From Paracoccaceae bacterium (GTDB lineage: Bacteria > Pseudomonadota > Alphaproteobacteria > Rhodobacterales > Rhodobacteraceae), in contig JASMHC010000014.1 of assembly GCA_030750975.1 (NCBI GenBank), positions 62,001-126,000 on the forward strand: a stretch of 64,000 bases of DNA, in the 5' to 3' direction. How positions within the stretch are numbered: the first letter of the stretch is position 1; every line of letters starts with the position of its first letter. The position numbers and the translations under genes are program-made. This document shows positions 54,851-64,000 of the stretch, piece after piece. Below the pieces are notes generated by a model that was given only the letters and a program-made list of their open reading frames with translations, had not been told where the DNA came from and made no database searches.

Positions 54851-55108
54851 TTAGTCGAGAACGCTTAACCCCAGCGCATGGACCCGCGCCACCAGTTCAG
54901 GACCCAGCGCCGCGTGCACGGCCCGATGGCGGGCAATACGGGACTGACCGCTTAGATCCTCGGCCCGGATGGTGATGTGAAAATGGCTTTCCCCCGATCC
55001 GTCATCCCCGGCATGACCGGCGTGACGGTGGCTGTCATTGCGGATTTCCAGAACCGAGGGGCTGAATGCAGCGGTTAACCGCTTGTTCATCTCGTTTTCA
55101 ACCGACAT
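54851..55108 (-). CDS. BolA-family protein
   Basis: The 85-residue protein has the BolA fold: LEIRNDSHRHAGHAGDDGSGESHFHITIRAEDLSGQSRIARHRAVHAAL, with the conserved His pattern that can coordinate an Fe-S cluster with a monothiol glutaredoxin. BolA proteins work in iron-sulfur trafficking and stress response. I chose 55108 (MSVENEM). It is divergent from the J-domain gene by 72 bases; this pairing next to cobS recurs in related genomes as I recall. Confidence 0.9.
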   Translation of the reverse strand: MSVENEMNKRLTAAFSPSVLEIRNDSHRHAGHAGDDGSGESHFHITIRAEDLSGQSRIARHRAVHAALGPELVARVHALGLSVLD

Positions 55109-55180
55109 TTTTTGGCGTCCCCTCTTCAATCCTCGGCAAATAGCTTTAGACTGCTTGCTCCGAGTCGGAAAGGTACATCC

Positions 55181-55807
55181 ATGACAAAATCAGATCCTTT
55201 TGGTTTCGACATGTCGGTCAAATCGGCAAAGAAGAAAAACCCGCGTGGCCGCAGGGGCATGTCGGGGGCTTCGGAAACCTCGACCCGGGTCTGTGAACAT
55301 GACGGATGTGAAGAACCGGGAAAGTTCCGGGCACCGAAAGCGCCGGACGTTCTGGATGATTTTTTCTGGTTCTGCAAAGACCATGTGCGCGAATATAACC
55401 TGAAATGGAACTTCTTCGACGGCACCACAGAAGCCGAGCTGAACGCGCAAATGTCGAAAGACAAGGTATGGGAACGCGAGACCCGCAATTTCTCGGACCC
55501 CGAGGCGCGGGCCTGGGCGCGGTTGGGAATTGAAGACCCCCATCAGGTGCTGGGCGAAAACGCCACCCGCAATCCGGGGAAATCCAACACCGACCACACA
55601 AGACGCCTGCCGCCGACCGAGCGTAAGGCCATCGATATTCTGGAAGCCAAGGACCATTGGTCCAAGGCAGAGATTCGCAAGGCCTACAAATCTCTGATCA
55701 AGGTGCTGCATCCGGATATGAACGGCGGCGACCGGTCACAGGAAGAACAATTGCAAGAGGTCGTCTGGGCCTGGGACCAGATCAAGGACAGCCGCAGCTT
55801 CAAATAG
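55181..55807 (+). CDS. J-domain protein
   Basis: The 208-residue protein has an N-terminal CEHDGCEEPGKFRAP segment (a possible Cys-based metal site), FFWFCKDHVREYNLKWNFFDG, and a C-terminal J domain (about 150-205; WSKAEIRKAYKSLIKVLHPDMNGGDRSQEEQLQEVVWAWDQIK) with the HPD tripeptide that activates DnaK. It lacks the Gly/Phe and zinc domains of DnaJ, so it is a specialised co-chaperone. GGAAAGG precedes the start at 55181. Confidence 0.9.
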   Translation: MTKSDPFGFDMSVKSAKKKNPRGRRGMSGASETSTRVCEHDGCEEPGKFRAPKAPDVLDDFFWFCKDHVREYNLKWNFFDGTTEAELNAQMSKDKVWERETRNFSDPEARAWARLGIEDPHQVLGENATRNPGKSNTDHTRRLPPTERKAIDILEAKDHWSKAEIRKAYKSLIKVLHPDMNGGDRSQEEQLQEVVWAWDQIKDSRSFK

Positions 55808-55824
55808 CCCGCCCAAAGCCGTGG

Positions 55825-57045
55825 CTACTGAACCGAAACCCGCATCGCTTCCTGATCTGATCCGGGTCCGCCCAGAATAACCAGATCGGCACCACTGGCG
55901 ATGGTCACGATCTCGATCGGTACGGCCAGATCATGCGGCGGTAATTCGGGCCAGCCGCCCAGGCTGACCCATTCGGTATCGCCCCCGAAATCCAGGAACA
56001 CCGCCAGATTGGGGATCCGGCGCAGGGCCGACAGGTCGCCGCCCACCTGAATTATGCCCGAGGCCGGATCAAGCAGCGCCAGCGGCGGTCCGGCGGTTGG
56101 CAACGGGTCAAGTTGCGGCGGGGTTGAAATGGCAGTGACGCTTTGCTGCGGTGCGCTGGCCACCGGCAACCCGTCAGGCGTAACCATCCCCGGCCAATAG
56201 GTGATCGCCAGCCAGGCGACGCTGGCAGCGGCGGCGGCCATCACCAGCGACTGGAACAGGCGCACCCGCCGCCACAGCGGCTTGGACTGTTCGGTGAAGA
56301 TGCGCTGATCCAGTCGGGTCAGCATCGACGCGGGCGGCGCAATGTCGGGCAAGGCATCGGTCAGGACGATGAAATCCTCGCCCCAGCCGGCAACGGCCAG
56401 TTGCAGGGGCTCCTCCATCATCACGCGGGTTTCAAATATCCGCTGCTCTTTTTGCGGCAACAGACCAAGCGAATATTCAGCCGCCAGTACAATATCTTCG
56501 TCCGCCGTCCCTCCGGTCAGATCGCGGTACAGCCTTTGCAGCGACCGGCGTTGCCAGTTGCGCACGGTGGCCAGCGGCACGCGATAGCGGGTGGCGAGAT
56601 CGGCGTAAGAGACACCGGAAAAATAGCTGAGCAGAAAAGCTTCGCGCCGATCCTTGGGCAGCCAGGAAAGCGACGTGCGCAACAAAGGGCGCGCATCGCT
56701 GCCGTCTTGCAGCACTTCGCGCGGCAGGGCGACACGCTGCAATTCGACCGGATCGGGGCGGCTGTCGCCTGCGGCTTCGCGCCGCGCGGCGATGGCCTGG
56801 CTACGGCCCAGCGTCAGGATCCAGGTCAGAGGGGTCAGCCGGTCGCGCTTCCACTCGGTCGCCCCGTGCCAAAGTGCGACGTAAATCTCTTCAAGCACCT
56901 CTTCCGCCCAGGCGCGATCGTCCAATATGGCCCGGCACAGGCCAAATAGCTTGGCGCCGGTCAGCTCGTACAGGCGGTGAAAATCGCCGCGTTCGCCTCG
57001 GCCGACGCCGTCCAACAGGGTTTCGAGATCTTCAATGCTGGCCAT
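55825..57045 (-). CDS. ECF sigma factor fused to an RskA-like anti-sigma factor
   Basis: One 406-codon frame encodes: sigma region 2 (about 14-90; [41 protein letters not shown]), region 4 (about 120-175; [41 protein letters not shown]), an anti-sigma-like helical domain (about 181-255; [15 protein letters not shown]), one membrane helix (264-286), and an RskA-type periplasmic domain (about 325-400; [20 protein letters not shown]). Normally these are two overlapping genes. The start at 57045 lacks a strong ribosome site. Release of the sigma part would need proteolysis. Sequencing frameshift is the main alternative. Confidence 0.85.
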   Translation of the reverse strand: MASIEDLETLLDGVGRGERGDFHRLYELTGAKLFGLCRAILDDRAWAEEVLEEIYVALWHGATEWKRDRLTPLTWILTLGRSQAIAARREAAGDSRPDPVELQRVALPREVLQDGSDARPLLRTSLSWLPKDRREAFLLSYFSGVSYADLATRYRVPLATVRNWQRRSLQRLYRDLTGGTADEDIVLAAEYSLGLLPQKEQRIFETRVMMEEPLQLAVAGWGEDFIVLTDALPDIAPPASMLTRLDQRIFTEQSKPLWRRVRLFQSLVMAAAAASVAWLAITYWPGMVTPDGLPVASAPQQSVTAISTPPQLDPLPTAGPPLALLDPASGIIQVGGDLSALRRIPNLAVFLDFGGDTEWVSLGGWPELPPHDLAVPIEIVTIASGADLVILGGPGSDQEAMRVSVQ

Positions 57046-57228
57046 CTGCAAAAGGCATCCGAATTCAAAGGCCGGAAGCGGCCCGCAACAGCGCGTACTA
57101 AAACACGGATTGAACGGCGAGAAAAGTCCGCGCGGCATTCACCGGGACCGCGGTCTTTGACTTGCGTCATCCCGCATTATGTTGCACGAGGGTCCAAGGC
57201 CCAATTTGGCGCGAGGAAGGTTAAGAAT

Positions 57229-58215
57229 ATGGCAGACGGTTTGATCGACCCCAACACACGCCCGACCGAGGATATCCATGTCCGCGATGTGTTCGGCATT
57301 GATACGGATATGGTCGTGAAAGGCTTTGCCGAAGCCAGCGCACGTGTGCCGGAAATTGATCCGACCTATAAGTTTGATCCCGACACCACCCTGGCGATCC
57401 TTGCCGGATTTTCCCATAATCGGCGCGTGATGATCCAGGGCTATCACGGCACGGGCAAGTCAACCCATATCGAACAGGTGGCCGCCCGCCTGAACTGGCC
57501 TGCGGTAAGAGTGAACCTTGACAGCCATATCAGCCGGATCGACCTGATCGGCAAGGATGCGATCAAGCTGCGTGACGGCAAGCAAGTGACCGAGTTTCAC
57601 GAGGGCATCCTGCCCTGGGCGCTGCGCAATCCCGTGGCCATCGTGTTTGACGAATATGATGCGGGCCGCGCGGATGTGATGTTCGTGATCCAGCGGGTGC
57701 TGGAACATGACGGCAAGCTGACCTTGCTGGATCAGAACGAAATCATCACCCCGCACCCGCATTTCCGCTTGTTTGCCACCGCCAACACCGTGGGTTTGGG
57801 GGACACGACGGGGCTGTATCATGGCACCCAGCAGATCAACCAGGCGCAGATGGACCGCTGGTCGCTGGTGGCGACGCTGAACTATCTGAGCCACGATGCC
57901 GAGACGATGATCGTGCTGGGCAAGGCCCCGCATTACAACACCGAGAAGGGCCGCGATATTGTCAGCCGCATGGTAACGGTGGCCGATCTGACCCGCACGG
58001 CGTTCATGAACGGGGATCTGTCAACGGTGATGAGCCCCCGGACGGTGATCAACTGGGCACTGAACGCCGAGATTTTCCGCAATGTGGGCTATGCGTTCCG
58101 CCTGTCCTTCCTGAACAAATGCGACGAGCTTGAGCGCCAGACCGTGGCAGAATTCTATCAGCGTTTGTTTGACGAGGAACTGCCCGAAAGTGCCGCGAGC
58201 GCGAGTTTGGGATAA
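57229..58215 (+). CDS. cobS: Cobaltochelatase subunit CobS
   Basis: The 328-residue AAA+ ATPase carries GYHGTGKST (Walker A, 71-79), [24 protein letters not shown] (Walker B), and [29 protein letters not shown]. With CobT and CobN it inserts cobalt into hydrogenobyrinate diamide in the aerobic cobalamin pathway. I place the start at 57229 (AGGAAGG upstream); the longer frame enters the fused sigma gene. A small minus-strand gene separates it from cobT. Confidence 0.96.
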   Translation: MADGLIDPNTRPTEDIHVRDVFGIDTDMVVKGFAEASARVPEIDPTYKFDPDTTLAILAGFSHNRRVMIQGYHGTGKSTHIEQVAARLNWPAVRVNLDSHISRIDLIGKDAIKLRDGKQVTEFHEGILPWALRNPVAIVFDEYDAGRADVMFVIQRVLEHDGKLTLLDQNEIITPHPHFRLFATANTVGLGDTTGLYHGTQQINQAQMDRWSLVATLNYLSHDAETMIVLGKAPHYNTEKGRDIVSRMVTVADLTRTAFMNGDLSTVMSPRTVINWALNAEIFRNVGYAFRLSFLNKCDELERQTVAEFYQRLFDEELPESAASASLG

Positions 58216-58247
58216 GGGATATCCACGCGCAATGCGCGCGGACCGGC

Positions 58248-58281
58248 CCGGGGGCCAGCCCCCGGACCCCCGGGATATTTT
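58248..58281 (+). repeat. Intergenic G/C-rich hairpin element, copy 2
   Basis: CCGGGGGC-CA-GCCCCCGG (58248-58265) is followed by CCCCCGGGATATTTT (to 58281), the same order of parts as on the minus strand at 37843-37900. It lies 33 bases after the cobS stop and may serve as its terminator. Confidence 0.6.
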
Positions 58282-58306
58282 GGGCCAAAAGATTTTGGAT
58301 TGAAGA

Positions 58307-58534
58307 TCAGGTTTCGTGGTGGTCCCGAAGCTCGGCCATGGCAAGCTCGAGATCGATGATACGGCTTTCATGCCCGCCCATATTCGCGGCAAGCAGCGTC
58401 ACACTATGGGTCAGCCCGTCGATGCGGGTGTTTACCTCTTCGAAACGCGCGTGGACATCTGCGAAACCATTCTTCATTTCCTTCCGCATTTCTTGCAGAA
58501 GTTTGATCATATGGGTTTCAGTATTTTCCGACAT
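58307..58534 (-). CDS. Small coiled-coil protein
   Basis: The 75-residue protein (MSENTETHMIKLLQEMRKEM at the start) is almost entirely coiled coil with heptads through FADVHARFEEVNTRIDGLTHSVTLL and IIDLELAMAELRDH. No function is known. GAGG lies 7 bases before the start at 58534. It is transcribed against cobS and cobT, which otherwise would be adjacent. Confidence 0.75.
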   Translation of the reverse strand: MSENTETHMIKLLQEMRKEMKNGFADVHARFEEVNTRIDGLTHSVTLLAANMGGHESRIIDLELAMAELRDHHET

Positions 58535-58648
58535 CTCAAAGCCTCGTCTTGCTTTTCGATATAAGCGCCCTCGCCCAATTATCAAAGCATCGGTCAAAAA
58601 CGGCTAAACGGCTTGCCTCTGCCCCCTATCTGATCCATCTTCGCGCCC

Positions 58649-60526
58649 ATGAGCAAACCCAACGACAATCCGGCCGATCCGTTCAAAAAAGCGCTGGCCG
58701 AGGCCACGAAGGTTCTGGCCGATGATGCCGATCTGAGCGTCAGCTATACGGTTGATCCGTCGGGTGTCAGCGGCGACGCCATGCGGCTGCCTCAGGTCAG
58801 TCGCAGGATGACCCGCGACGAGGTGTTGCTGGCCCGCGGCACGGCGGATGCGCTGGCGATGCAGCGGCGGTATCACGATGACGGGTTGCATGCGCGATAC
58901 TTGCCCACAGGCCAGATGGCGCGGGATATTTACGAGGCGATGGAAGTGGCGCGATGCGAGGCGATGGGCGCCCGCGACATGCCCGGCACCGCCACCAATA
59001 TTGACGCCAAAATCAGTGCCGAGGGCAGCCGGAAGGGCTATGATCAGGTGCGCGACCGGGCCGATGTGCCGCTTTCGGTGGCGGCGGGCTATCTGGTGCG
59101 CCATCTGGCGACCGGGCGCGACCTGCCATCGGGGGCCACCAATGTGATGGATTTGTGGCGCGGCTTTATTGAAGAACAGGCCGGCGACACTTTAGAGGAC
59201 TTAAGCGAGACTTTATCGGATCAGGCCGGTTTCGCGCGGTTTGCCCGTCAGGTCATCGAAGACCTCGGCTATGGCGACCAGCTGGGCGACGACCCCGACG
59301 CGCAGGATGAGGACGAGGAAGACCAGGCCGAAGAGGACGCGGAAGAACAAGACGATCCCGACAGCCAGGGCCAGGAGGACAGCGACGAAAGCGAGGCCGA
59401 GGCCGATCCTGAGCAAACCCAGGAACAGCAGCAGGACGCGACCGAGGCCCATGTCAGCATGGACGAGGACGCCGATGACGACATGTCGGACGAAACCGAT
59501 ATGCCGGATGGCGACGCCCCGCTTGAGCCGCCACCGCCTATGCCGCATTCGGATGCCGATCCGAATTACACCGTTTTTTCAACCGACTACGACGAAGAAA
59601 TCTTGGCCGAGGATCTGGCCGAACCGGTCGAGCTGGAACGGTTGCGGGCCTATCTGGATCAGCAGCTTGAGCCGTTGAAAGGCGCTGTCAGCCGGTTGGC
59701 CAACAAGTTGCAGCGCCGCCTTCAGGCGCAGCAAAACCGGTCGTGGGAGTTTGACAAGGAAGAGGGTATTCTGGATGCCGGCCGTCTGGCGCGGGTTGTC
59801 GCCAACCCCACGACGCCCCTGTCGTTCAAGTGGGAAAAGGACATGGAGTTCCGCGACACGGTGGTGACGCTGCTTCTGGACAATTCCGGCTCGATGCGGG
59901 GCCGCCCGATATCGATCGCCGCTATCTGTGCCGATGTTCTGGCCCGCACGCTCGAGCGGTGCAATGTGAAGGTCGAAATCCTCGGCTTTACCACCCGTGC
60001 CTGGAAAGGCGGCCAGAGCCGCGAGAAATGGCTGAACGAGGGGCGGCCTCAGCAGCCGGGCCGTCTGAATGATCTGCGCCATATCATCTATAAGGGGGCC
60101 GATGCGCCATGGCGGCGGGTGCGGCCCAATCTGGGGCTGATGATGAAAGAGGGGTTGCTGAAGGAAAACATCGACGGTGAGGCGCTGGAATGGGCGCATC
60201 GCCGGATGCTGATGCGGCCGGAACAGCGTAAAATCCTGATGGTGATTTCCGATGGCGCGCCGGTGGATGACAGCACCCTGTCGGTCAATCCGGCGAATTA
60301 TCTGGAAAAGCACCTGCGTGACGTGATCGAGATGGTCGAGAAACGAAAACAGGTGGAATTGCTCGCGATTGGTATCGGTCATGACGTGACGCGCTATTAC
60401 GAGCGGGCGGTGACGATCACCGATGTGGAACAGCTGGCCGGCGCGATGACCGAACAACTGGCCAGCCTGTTCGACAGCGACCCACGGGCGCGGGCGCGGG
60501 TGATGGGGATCAAAAAGGCGATCTGA
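58649..60526 (+). CDS. cobT: Cobaltochelatase subunit CobT
   Basis: The 625-residue protein has an N-terminal region typical of CobT ([21 protein letters not shown]), a long Asp/Glu-rich linker (about 215-290), and a C-terminal von Willebrand A domain whose metal site is DNSGSMRG (from about residue 411) with later Thr and Asp ([13 protein letters not shown]). It pairs with CobS in cobalt insertion. The ATG at 58649 has no evident ribosome site, so translation may be weak or leader-dependent. Confidence 0.96.
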   Translation: MSKPNDNPADPFKKALAEATKVLADDADLSVSYTVDPSGVSGDAMRLPQVSRRMTRDEVLLARGTADALAMQRRYHDDGLHARYLPTGQMARDIYEAMEVARCEAMGARDMPGTATNIDAKISAEGSRKGYDQVRDRADVPLSVAAGYLVRHLATGRDLPSGATNVMDLWRGFIEEQAGDTLEDLSETLSDQAGFARFARQVIEDLGYGDQLGDDPDAQDEDEEDQAEEDAEEQDDPDSQGQEDSDESEAEADPEQTQEQQQDATEAHVSMDEDADDDMSDETDMPDGDAPLEPPPPMPHSDADPNYTVFSTDYDEEILAEDLAEPVELERLRAYLDQQLEPLKGAVSRLANKLQRRLQAQQNRSWEFDKEEGILDAGRLARVVANPTTPLSFKWEKDMEFRDTVVTLLLDNSGSMRGRPISIAAICADVLARTLERCNVKVEILGFTTRAWKGGQSREKWLNEGRPQQPGRLNDLRHIIYKGADAPWRRVRPNLGLMMKEGLLKENIDGEALEWAHRRMLMRPEQRKILMVISDGAPVDDSTLSVNPANYLEKHLRDVIEMVEKRKQVELLAIGIGHDVTRYYERAVTITDVEQLAGAMTEQLASLFDSDPRARARVMGIKKAI

Positions 60527-60653
60527 CGCGGTTCGAAATCAACTTTTGTCTCGGGTTGATCCCAGGACCATTTTGACTTTCGAGACCGGTGCCTTTTTGA
60601 CTATTTTGGCAAGAAGAAAAGGCAGGATAGTCTGCCCGACAGGAGGGCGGTTC

Positions 60654-62441
60654 ATGCTGCAATCGTTTGAAGTGACATCTGATCCGGCGGCGGGGGTCGC
60701 GCGGCTGGCGCAGCTTCGCAAGGCGATGACGGCGCAAGGGTTGGACGGGTTCCTGATCCCGCGGGCCGATGCGCATCAGGGCGAATATGTCGCCGCACGA
60801 GACGAGCGGTTGGCGTGGCTGACGGGGTTCACCGGCTCGGCCGGGTTTTGTGCGGCGTTGAAGGATGTGGCCGGGGTATTCGTGGACGGGCGCTATCGTG
60901 TGCAGGTGCGCGAACAGGTGGCGCATTGCTACACGCCGGTGGATTGGCCCGAGGTGGGATTGGCGGACTGGCTGAAAGCGCGTCTGCCCCATGGCGGGAC
61001 TGTCGGGTTTGATCCGTGGCTTTACTCGGTGGCGCAGATCGAGGATTTGCGTGACCGGTTGGGCGAAACGGCGATTGCGTTGAAGGAAACGGACAACCTT
61101 GTTGATGCGATTTGGGAGGATCAGCCGGAAGGTCCGTCTGAGCCGGTGTTTTCGCACCCGATCGAGTTCGCAGGTGTCAGTCATGAGGAGAAGCGCAACC
61201 AACTGGCAGAGGGCTTGCGCAAGGCCGGATGCAAGGCGGCGCTGATCACCCTGCCGGATTCCATCATGTGGCTTCTTAACATCCGTGGCGCGGATATTCC
61301 GCGCAATCCGGTGGCGCATGGGTTTGCGATATTGCATGACGATGCCTCGGTTGATCTGTTCATGGCGGCAGAAAAGCTGGGCGCGGTGAAGGATCATCTG
61401 GGCGACGCGGTGCGCATTTTGCCTCAACCGTCCTTTCTTGAGGTCGTGGGTAAGCTGACCGGCAAGGTGCAAGCCGATAAGGGCAGCTTGCCAGTGCGCG
61501 TGGCCGAGGCTTGCGGGGCCGAGCTGGTTTGGGGTGGTGATCCTTGTGTGCTGCCCAAAGCCTGTAAAAACCCGACCGAGATACAGGGCATGGTTGATGC
61601 CCATATGCGCGATGCGGTGGCGATGTGTGAATTCCTGGCTTGGGTGGATGCGCAACCGCCGGGCAGCATGACCGAGATTGATGTGGCCACCAAGCTGGAA
61701 GATCTGCGACGGCTGACCGGCCAGCTTCATGACATCAGCTTCGAGACGATCTCGGCCACCGGCCCGCATGGGGCATTGCCGCATTACCGCGTGACCACCG
61801 AAAGCAATCTGACCGTGGAAGACGGCCACCTGCTGCTGGTCGATAGCGGCGGGCAATATCGCGATGGCACCACCGATATCACCCGCACAATGGCCATCGG
61901 TGAAGTGGGGGAAGAGGAACGCGCCTGTTTCACCCGTGTCTTGCAAGGGGTGATCGCCATTCACCGCGCGCGGTTCCCGCGCGGGCTGGCGGGGCGCGAT
62001 CTGGATGCGCTGGCCCGTTTCCCGCTTTGGACCGCAGGCAAGGATTTCGATCACGGTACCGGCCACGGCGTTGGCGCGTTTCTCAGCGTGCATGAAGGGC
62101 CTCAGCGCCTGTCGCGCGTGTCCGAGGTGAAGCTGCAAGAGGGGATGATCCTGTCCAATGAGCCGGGCTATTACCGCGAGGGGGCGTTTGGCATCCGGAT
62201 TGAAAACCTGATCGTCGTGCAGAAAGCCCCGGATATGGACGGGGCGGATGATCGCGACATGCTGGGCTTCAAGAACCTGACATGGGTGCCGATCGACAGG
62301 CGATTGATCGCGACGTCAATCTTGTCACCGGCCGAGCGAACATGGATAAACACCTATCACCAACAGGTACGCGACAAGATATCACCCCTGCTTTCGCCAA
62401 AGGCAGCGCTATGGTTACGTCAAGCCACCGAAGCGCTTTGA
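60654..62441 (+). CDS. Aminopeptidase P-family metallopeptidase
   Basis: The 595-residue enzyme is of the long, three-domain type (two creatinase-like N-terminal domains, then the pita-bread catalytic domain). Metal ligands are seen in VDSGGQYRDGTTDITRT (two Asp), GTGHGVGAFLSVHEGP (His), SNEPGYY (Glu) and IRIENL (Glu). It cleaves X-Pro bonds. CAGGAGGG precedes the start at 60654; the longer frame is not supported. It lies 127 bases after cobT. Confidence 0.93.
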   Translation: MLQSFEVTSDPAAGVARLAQLRKAMTAQGLDGFLIPRADAHQGEYVAARDERLAWLTGFTGSAGFCAALKDVAGVFVDGRYRVQVREQVAHCYTPVDWPEVGLADWLKARLPHGGTVGFDPWLYSVAQIEDLRDRLGETAIALKETDNLVDAIWEDQPEGPSEPVFSHPIEFAGVSHEEKRNQLAEGLRKAGCKAALITLPDSIMWLLNIRGADIPRNPVAHGFAILHDDASVDLFMAAEKLGAVKDHLGDAVRILPQPSFLEVVGKLTGKVQADKGSLPVRVAEACGAELVWGGDPCVLPKACKNPTEIQGMVDAHMRDAVAMCEFLAWVDAQPPGSMTEIDVATKLEDLRRLTGQLHDISFETISATGPHGALPHYRVTTESNLTVEDGHLLLVDSGGQYRDGTTDITRTMAIGEVGEEERACFTRVLQGVIAIHRARFPRGLAGRDLDALARFPLWTAGKDFDHGTGHGVGAFLSVHEGPQRLSRVSEVKLQEGMILSNEPGYYREGAFGIRIENLIVVQKAPDMDGADDRDMLGFKNLTWVPIDRRLIATSILSPAERTWINTYHQQVRDKISPLLSPKAALWLRQATEAL

Positions 62442-62499
62442 CACAAACCTGTCACACGCCTTGTGCAATCTGCATGGGACCGCCGGGAAAGGAACAAGA

Positions 62500-62844
62500 A
62501 TGAGCAAGCAAATCCGTATCCGCAAGGCCGACGGCATCTGGGTTGTCCGTGCCGCGGGCGCCGTTATCGCCGAAAGCGCCAATGCGTTGGAACTGATGGA
62601 AAACGGGTATGACGGCGTGATCTATTTCCCGCGCAAGGACGTTGCCATGGCCGTTCTGGACGAAACCAGCCACAAGACCCATTGCCCGCACAAGGGGGAT
62701 GCGTCGTATTTCAACGTGGTCGGCACCAATCGGACGATTGAAAACGGTGCCTGGAGCTATGAGACCCCGCTTGAGCAGGCCGGTGACATCGCAAGTCATA
62801 TCGCCTTTGTTGCGGGCGAATTCGTGCAGATCGAACAGCTTTGA
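62500..62844 (+). CDS. DUF427 family protein
   Basis: The 114-residue protein has the DUF427 pattern: GIWVVRAAGAVIAESANALELMENGYDGVIYFPRKDV, THCPHKGDASYFNVVG and AWSYETPLEQAGDIASHIAFVAGEFVQIEQL. The fold is a compact beta barrel and the role is unknown. AAAGGAAC precedes the start at 62500. It lies 58 bases after the peptidase gene and may share its transcript. Confidence 0.9.
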   Translation: MSKQIRIRKADGIWVVRAAGAVIAESANALELMENGYDGVIYFPRKDVAMAVLDETSHKTHCPHKGDASYFNVVGTNRTIENGAWSYETPLEQAGDIASHIAFVAGEFVQIEQL

Positions 62845-62925
62845 TGCGTGTCCAAACCCGCGAAACCTGCTGATGGGGCGGGCTTTTCATAATCAACCTG
62901 CGGCGCGGGGACATCTCGAAATGCT

Positions 62926-64000
62926 TCAGGAATGCTCTTCCCGCGCCGTGGCCGCCAGGGCGCGGTTATAGGCCTTCAACGCATCAACCTGAAACAGCAC
63001 CCCGACAATATCCGGCGTCTCGCCCTCTGAGGCCGAGATCACCGGCACCCAATCGGTCTGGAACCGGTCGAGGATCGGCATCGCCTCGGCCAGGGTCGAG
63101 CCGGGGCGCAGCGCATAGCCGTTCTTGACCTTTTCCCAAAGCAGATTCTGATCGAGATGGCGGCAATCCTCCATATCGCACATCACCGAGCGCACGGTGT
63201 ACATTTGCAGCAGATAGGCCTGCGGTCCGGCGGCGATCTGGATGTTGCGGCGCATCAGCTGGGTCAAGAAAAACGATTTGTGGTTCAACGAGGCCGACAC
63301 AGCGGTCGAGGTTGACACCGCCAGCATCACCGCAAGGCCCGCCTGCCAGTCGCCCGTCATCTCGAATATGATCAGGATGGTCGACAGGGGCGACCCCAGT
63401 ACCGAAGCCGCCACCGCCCCCATGCCTGCCAGCGCATAAAGCGTCTCGCCGCCCGAGGTGAAGGCAGGGAAGGTCGCCACCGCCACATGGCCGAAGGTCA
63501 ACCCGGTCAGCGCCCCCAGCATCAGCGAGGGCGAAAAGATGCCGCCGCCCATGCGCCCGGCAAGGGTGATGGTCACTGCGACCGCCTTGAAAATCGCGAA
63601 GTTCAGCGCTTCCCATGCGGGCAGTTCACCGGTCAGGGCCTTGCTGGTGGTTTCATAGCCGACCCCGATAATATGCGGATAGATCATCGCCAGATGGCCC
63701 AGAAGCGCCCCGGCGATCATCGGCCGGATCCAGATGGGCAGGCGCAAGCCGAATTGCACCCGGTTGCCCCAGCTATCGGCATGGTAGACAGCCATCATCA
63801 GCAGGGTCGCAACGATGCCGCTGACGATCCCCAGCATGGCAAAGGCGGGCAGCTCGATATAGAAATCCAGCGCATTGGTTTGCGGCAGGGAAAACTCGGT
63901 CACATCGCCGAAACGCAGCCGGTTCACCACCGTACCCGCGACCGAGGCGATGACAATCGGCGCGAATGACCGGATCGCAAAGTGGCGCATCACCACCTCT
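62926..64000 (-). CDS. ClC-type chloride channel/antiporter with CBS domains (5' end outside)
   Basis: The visible 358 or so residues, running off the right edge, hold the second half of the ClC core (AGRMGGGIFSPSLMLGALTG with the selectivity GxFxP motif, GMGAVAASVLGSPLSTILIIFEMTG) and a C-terminal CBS region (about the last 100 residues; LRPGSTLAEAMPILDRFQTDWVPVIS). It would move Cl- (with or without H+) across the inner membrane. The frame stays open to base 64000 and the first ClC helices are missing, so the start is outside the window. Confidence 0.92.
   Translation of the reverse strand, partial: EVVMRHFAIRSFAPIVIASVAGTVVNRLRFGDVTEFSLPQTNALDFYIELPAFAMLGIVSGIVATLLMMAVYHADSWGNRVQFGLRLPIWIRPMIAGALLGHLAMIYPHIIGVGYETTSKALTGELPAWEALNFAIFKAVAVTITLAGRMGGGIFSPSLMLGALTGLTFGHVAVATFPAFTSGGETLYALAGMGAVAASVLGSPLSTILIIFEMTGDWQAGLAVMLAVSTSTAVSASLNHKSFFLTQLMRRNIQIAAGPQAYLLQMYTVRSVMCDMEDCRHLDQNLLWEKVKNGYALRPGSTLAEAMPILDRFQTDWVPVISASEGETPDIVGVLFQVDALKAYNRALAATAREEHS

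Noticed and set aside
60510-62138. 542-codon open frame on the minus strand
   Set aside because: It lies wholly opposite the aminopeptidase P gene and is His/Arg/Gln-rich, as expected for GC-driven antisense frames. Similar long antisense frames over glcB (44545-46116) and over gatB and the oxygenase gene (52087-53400) were dropped for the same reason.

Overview
The window looks like chromosomal core sequence from a marine-type alphaproteobacterium of the family Rhodobacteraceae (Roseobacter group). The reasons are the high GC content, the gene families (CobS/CobT cobaltochelatase, LdtR-like MarR regulator, SdhE, TIGR02300/FYDLN protein, DUF1244, DUF3422, PntA/PntB, zf-CHCC protein, class I PPK2) and the protein sequences as I remember them from that group. 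No search was run. Sixty-seven protein genes, two of them cut by the window edges, and one tRNA gene are supported. No prophage, integrase, transposase gene or CRISPR array is visible.

Layout. 1-5.3 kb: partial extradiol-dioxygenase-like gene, CoA-transferase, a four-gene minus-strand run ending in small membrane proteins, and pyruvate kinase behind a LacI-type palindrome. 5.3-11.9 kb: rpmI-rplT, an ArsR/SRPBCC pair, YdeI-like protein, zinc-finger protein, accA, GntR regulator, YgjP-type metalloprotease, FYDLN protein and tRNA-Ala(GGC). 11.9-18.7 kb: LysR regulator divergent from an aldolase/desaturase-like/FrhB-like trio, then urate catabolism (uraH, LysR, membrane urate oxidase puuD). 18.7-20.5 kb: REP-like hairpins, a 319-bp tandem repeat and an AT-rich gene of foreign character. 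20.5-31.3 kb: parE, 3-methyladenine glycosylase, ppk2, MATE pump, aminotransferase, HTH regulator-sdhE, LdtR-like regulator, esterase, glyoxalase-like protein and thyA-folA. 31.4-36.4 kb: polysaccharide operon with tyrosine kinase, metallophosphatase, O-antigen ligase-like protein and a membrane protein. 36.5-46.2 kb: DUF3422, pntAB, ICMT-like methyltransferase with a metallo-beta-lactamase-fold protein, GATase, glcG-like gene and glcB. 46.5-54.8 kb: pepN, two unknown genes, gatB, 2-oxoglutarate oxygenase and an MFS carrier with a clear promoter/operator. 54.9-64 kb: bolA, J-domain gene, a fused ECF sigma/anti-sigma gene, cobS, a small coiled-coil gene, cobT, aminopeptidase P, DUF427 and a ClC channel running off the end.

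Most promising points: (1) one open reading frame that joins an ECF sigma factor to a membrane anti-sigma factor (55825-57045); (2) a polysaccharide operon pairing a BY-kinase with a PPP-type phosphatase; (3) two ATTC-N8-GAAT operator-like sites in front of unrelated operons, one of them encoding an MBL-fold protein that lacks the HxHxDH zinc motif; (4) the 319-bp tandem array beside an AT-rich orphan gene; (5) several uncatalogued palindromes at promoters. All functional statements rest on family recognition by eye.
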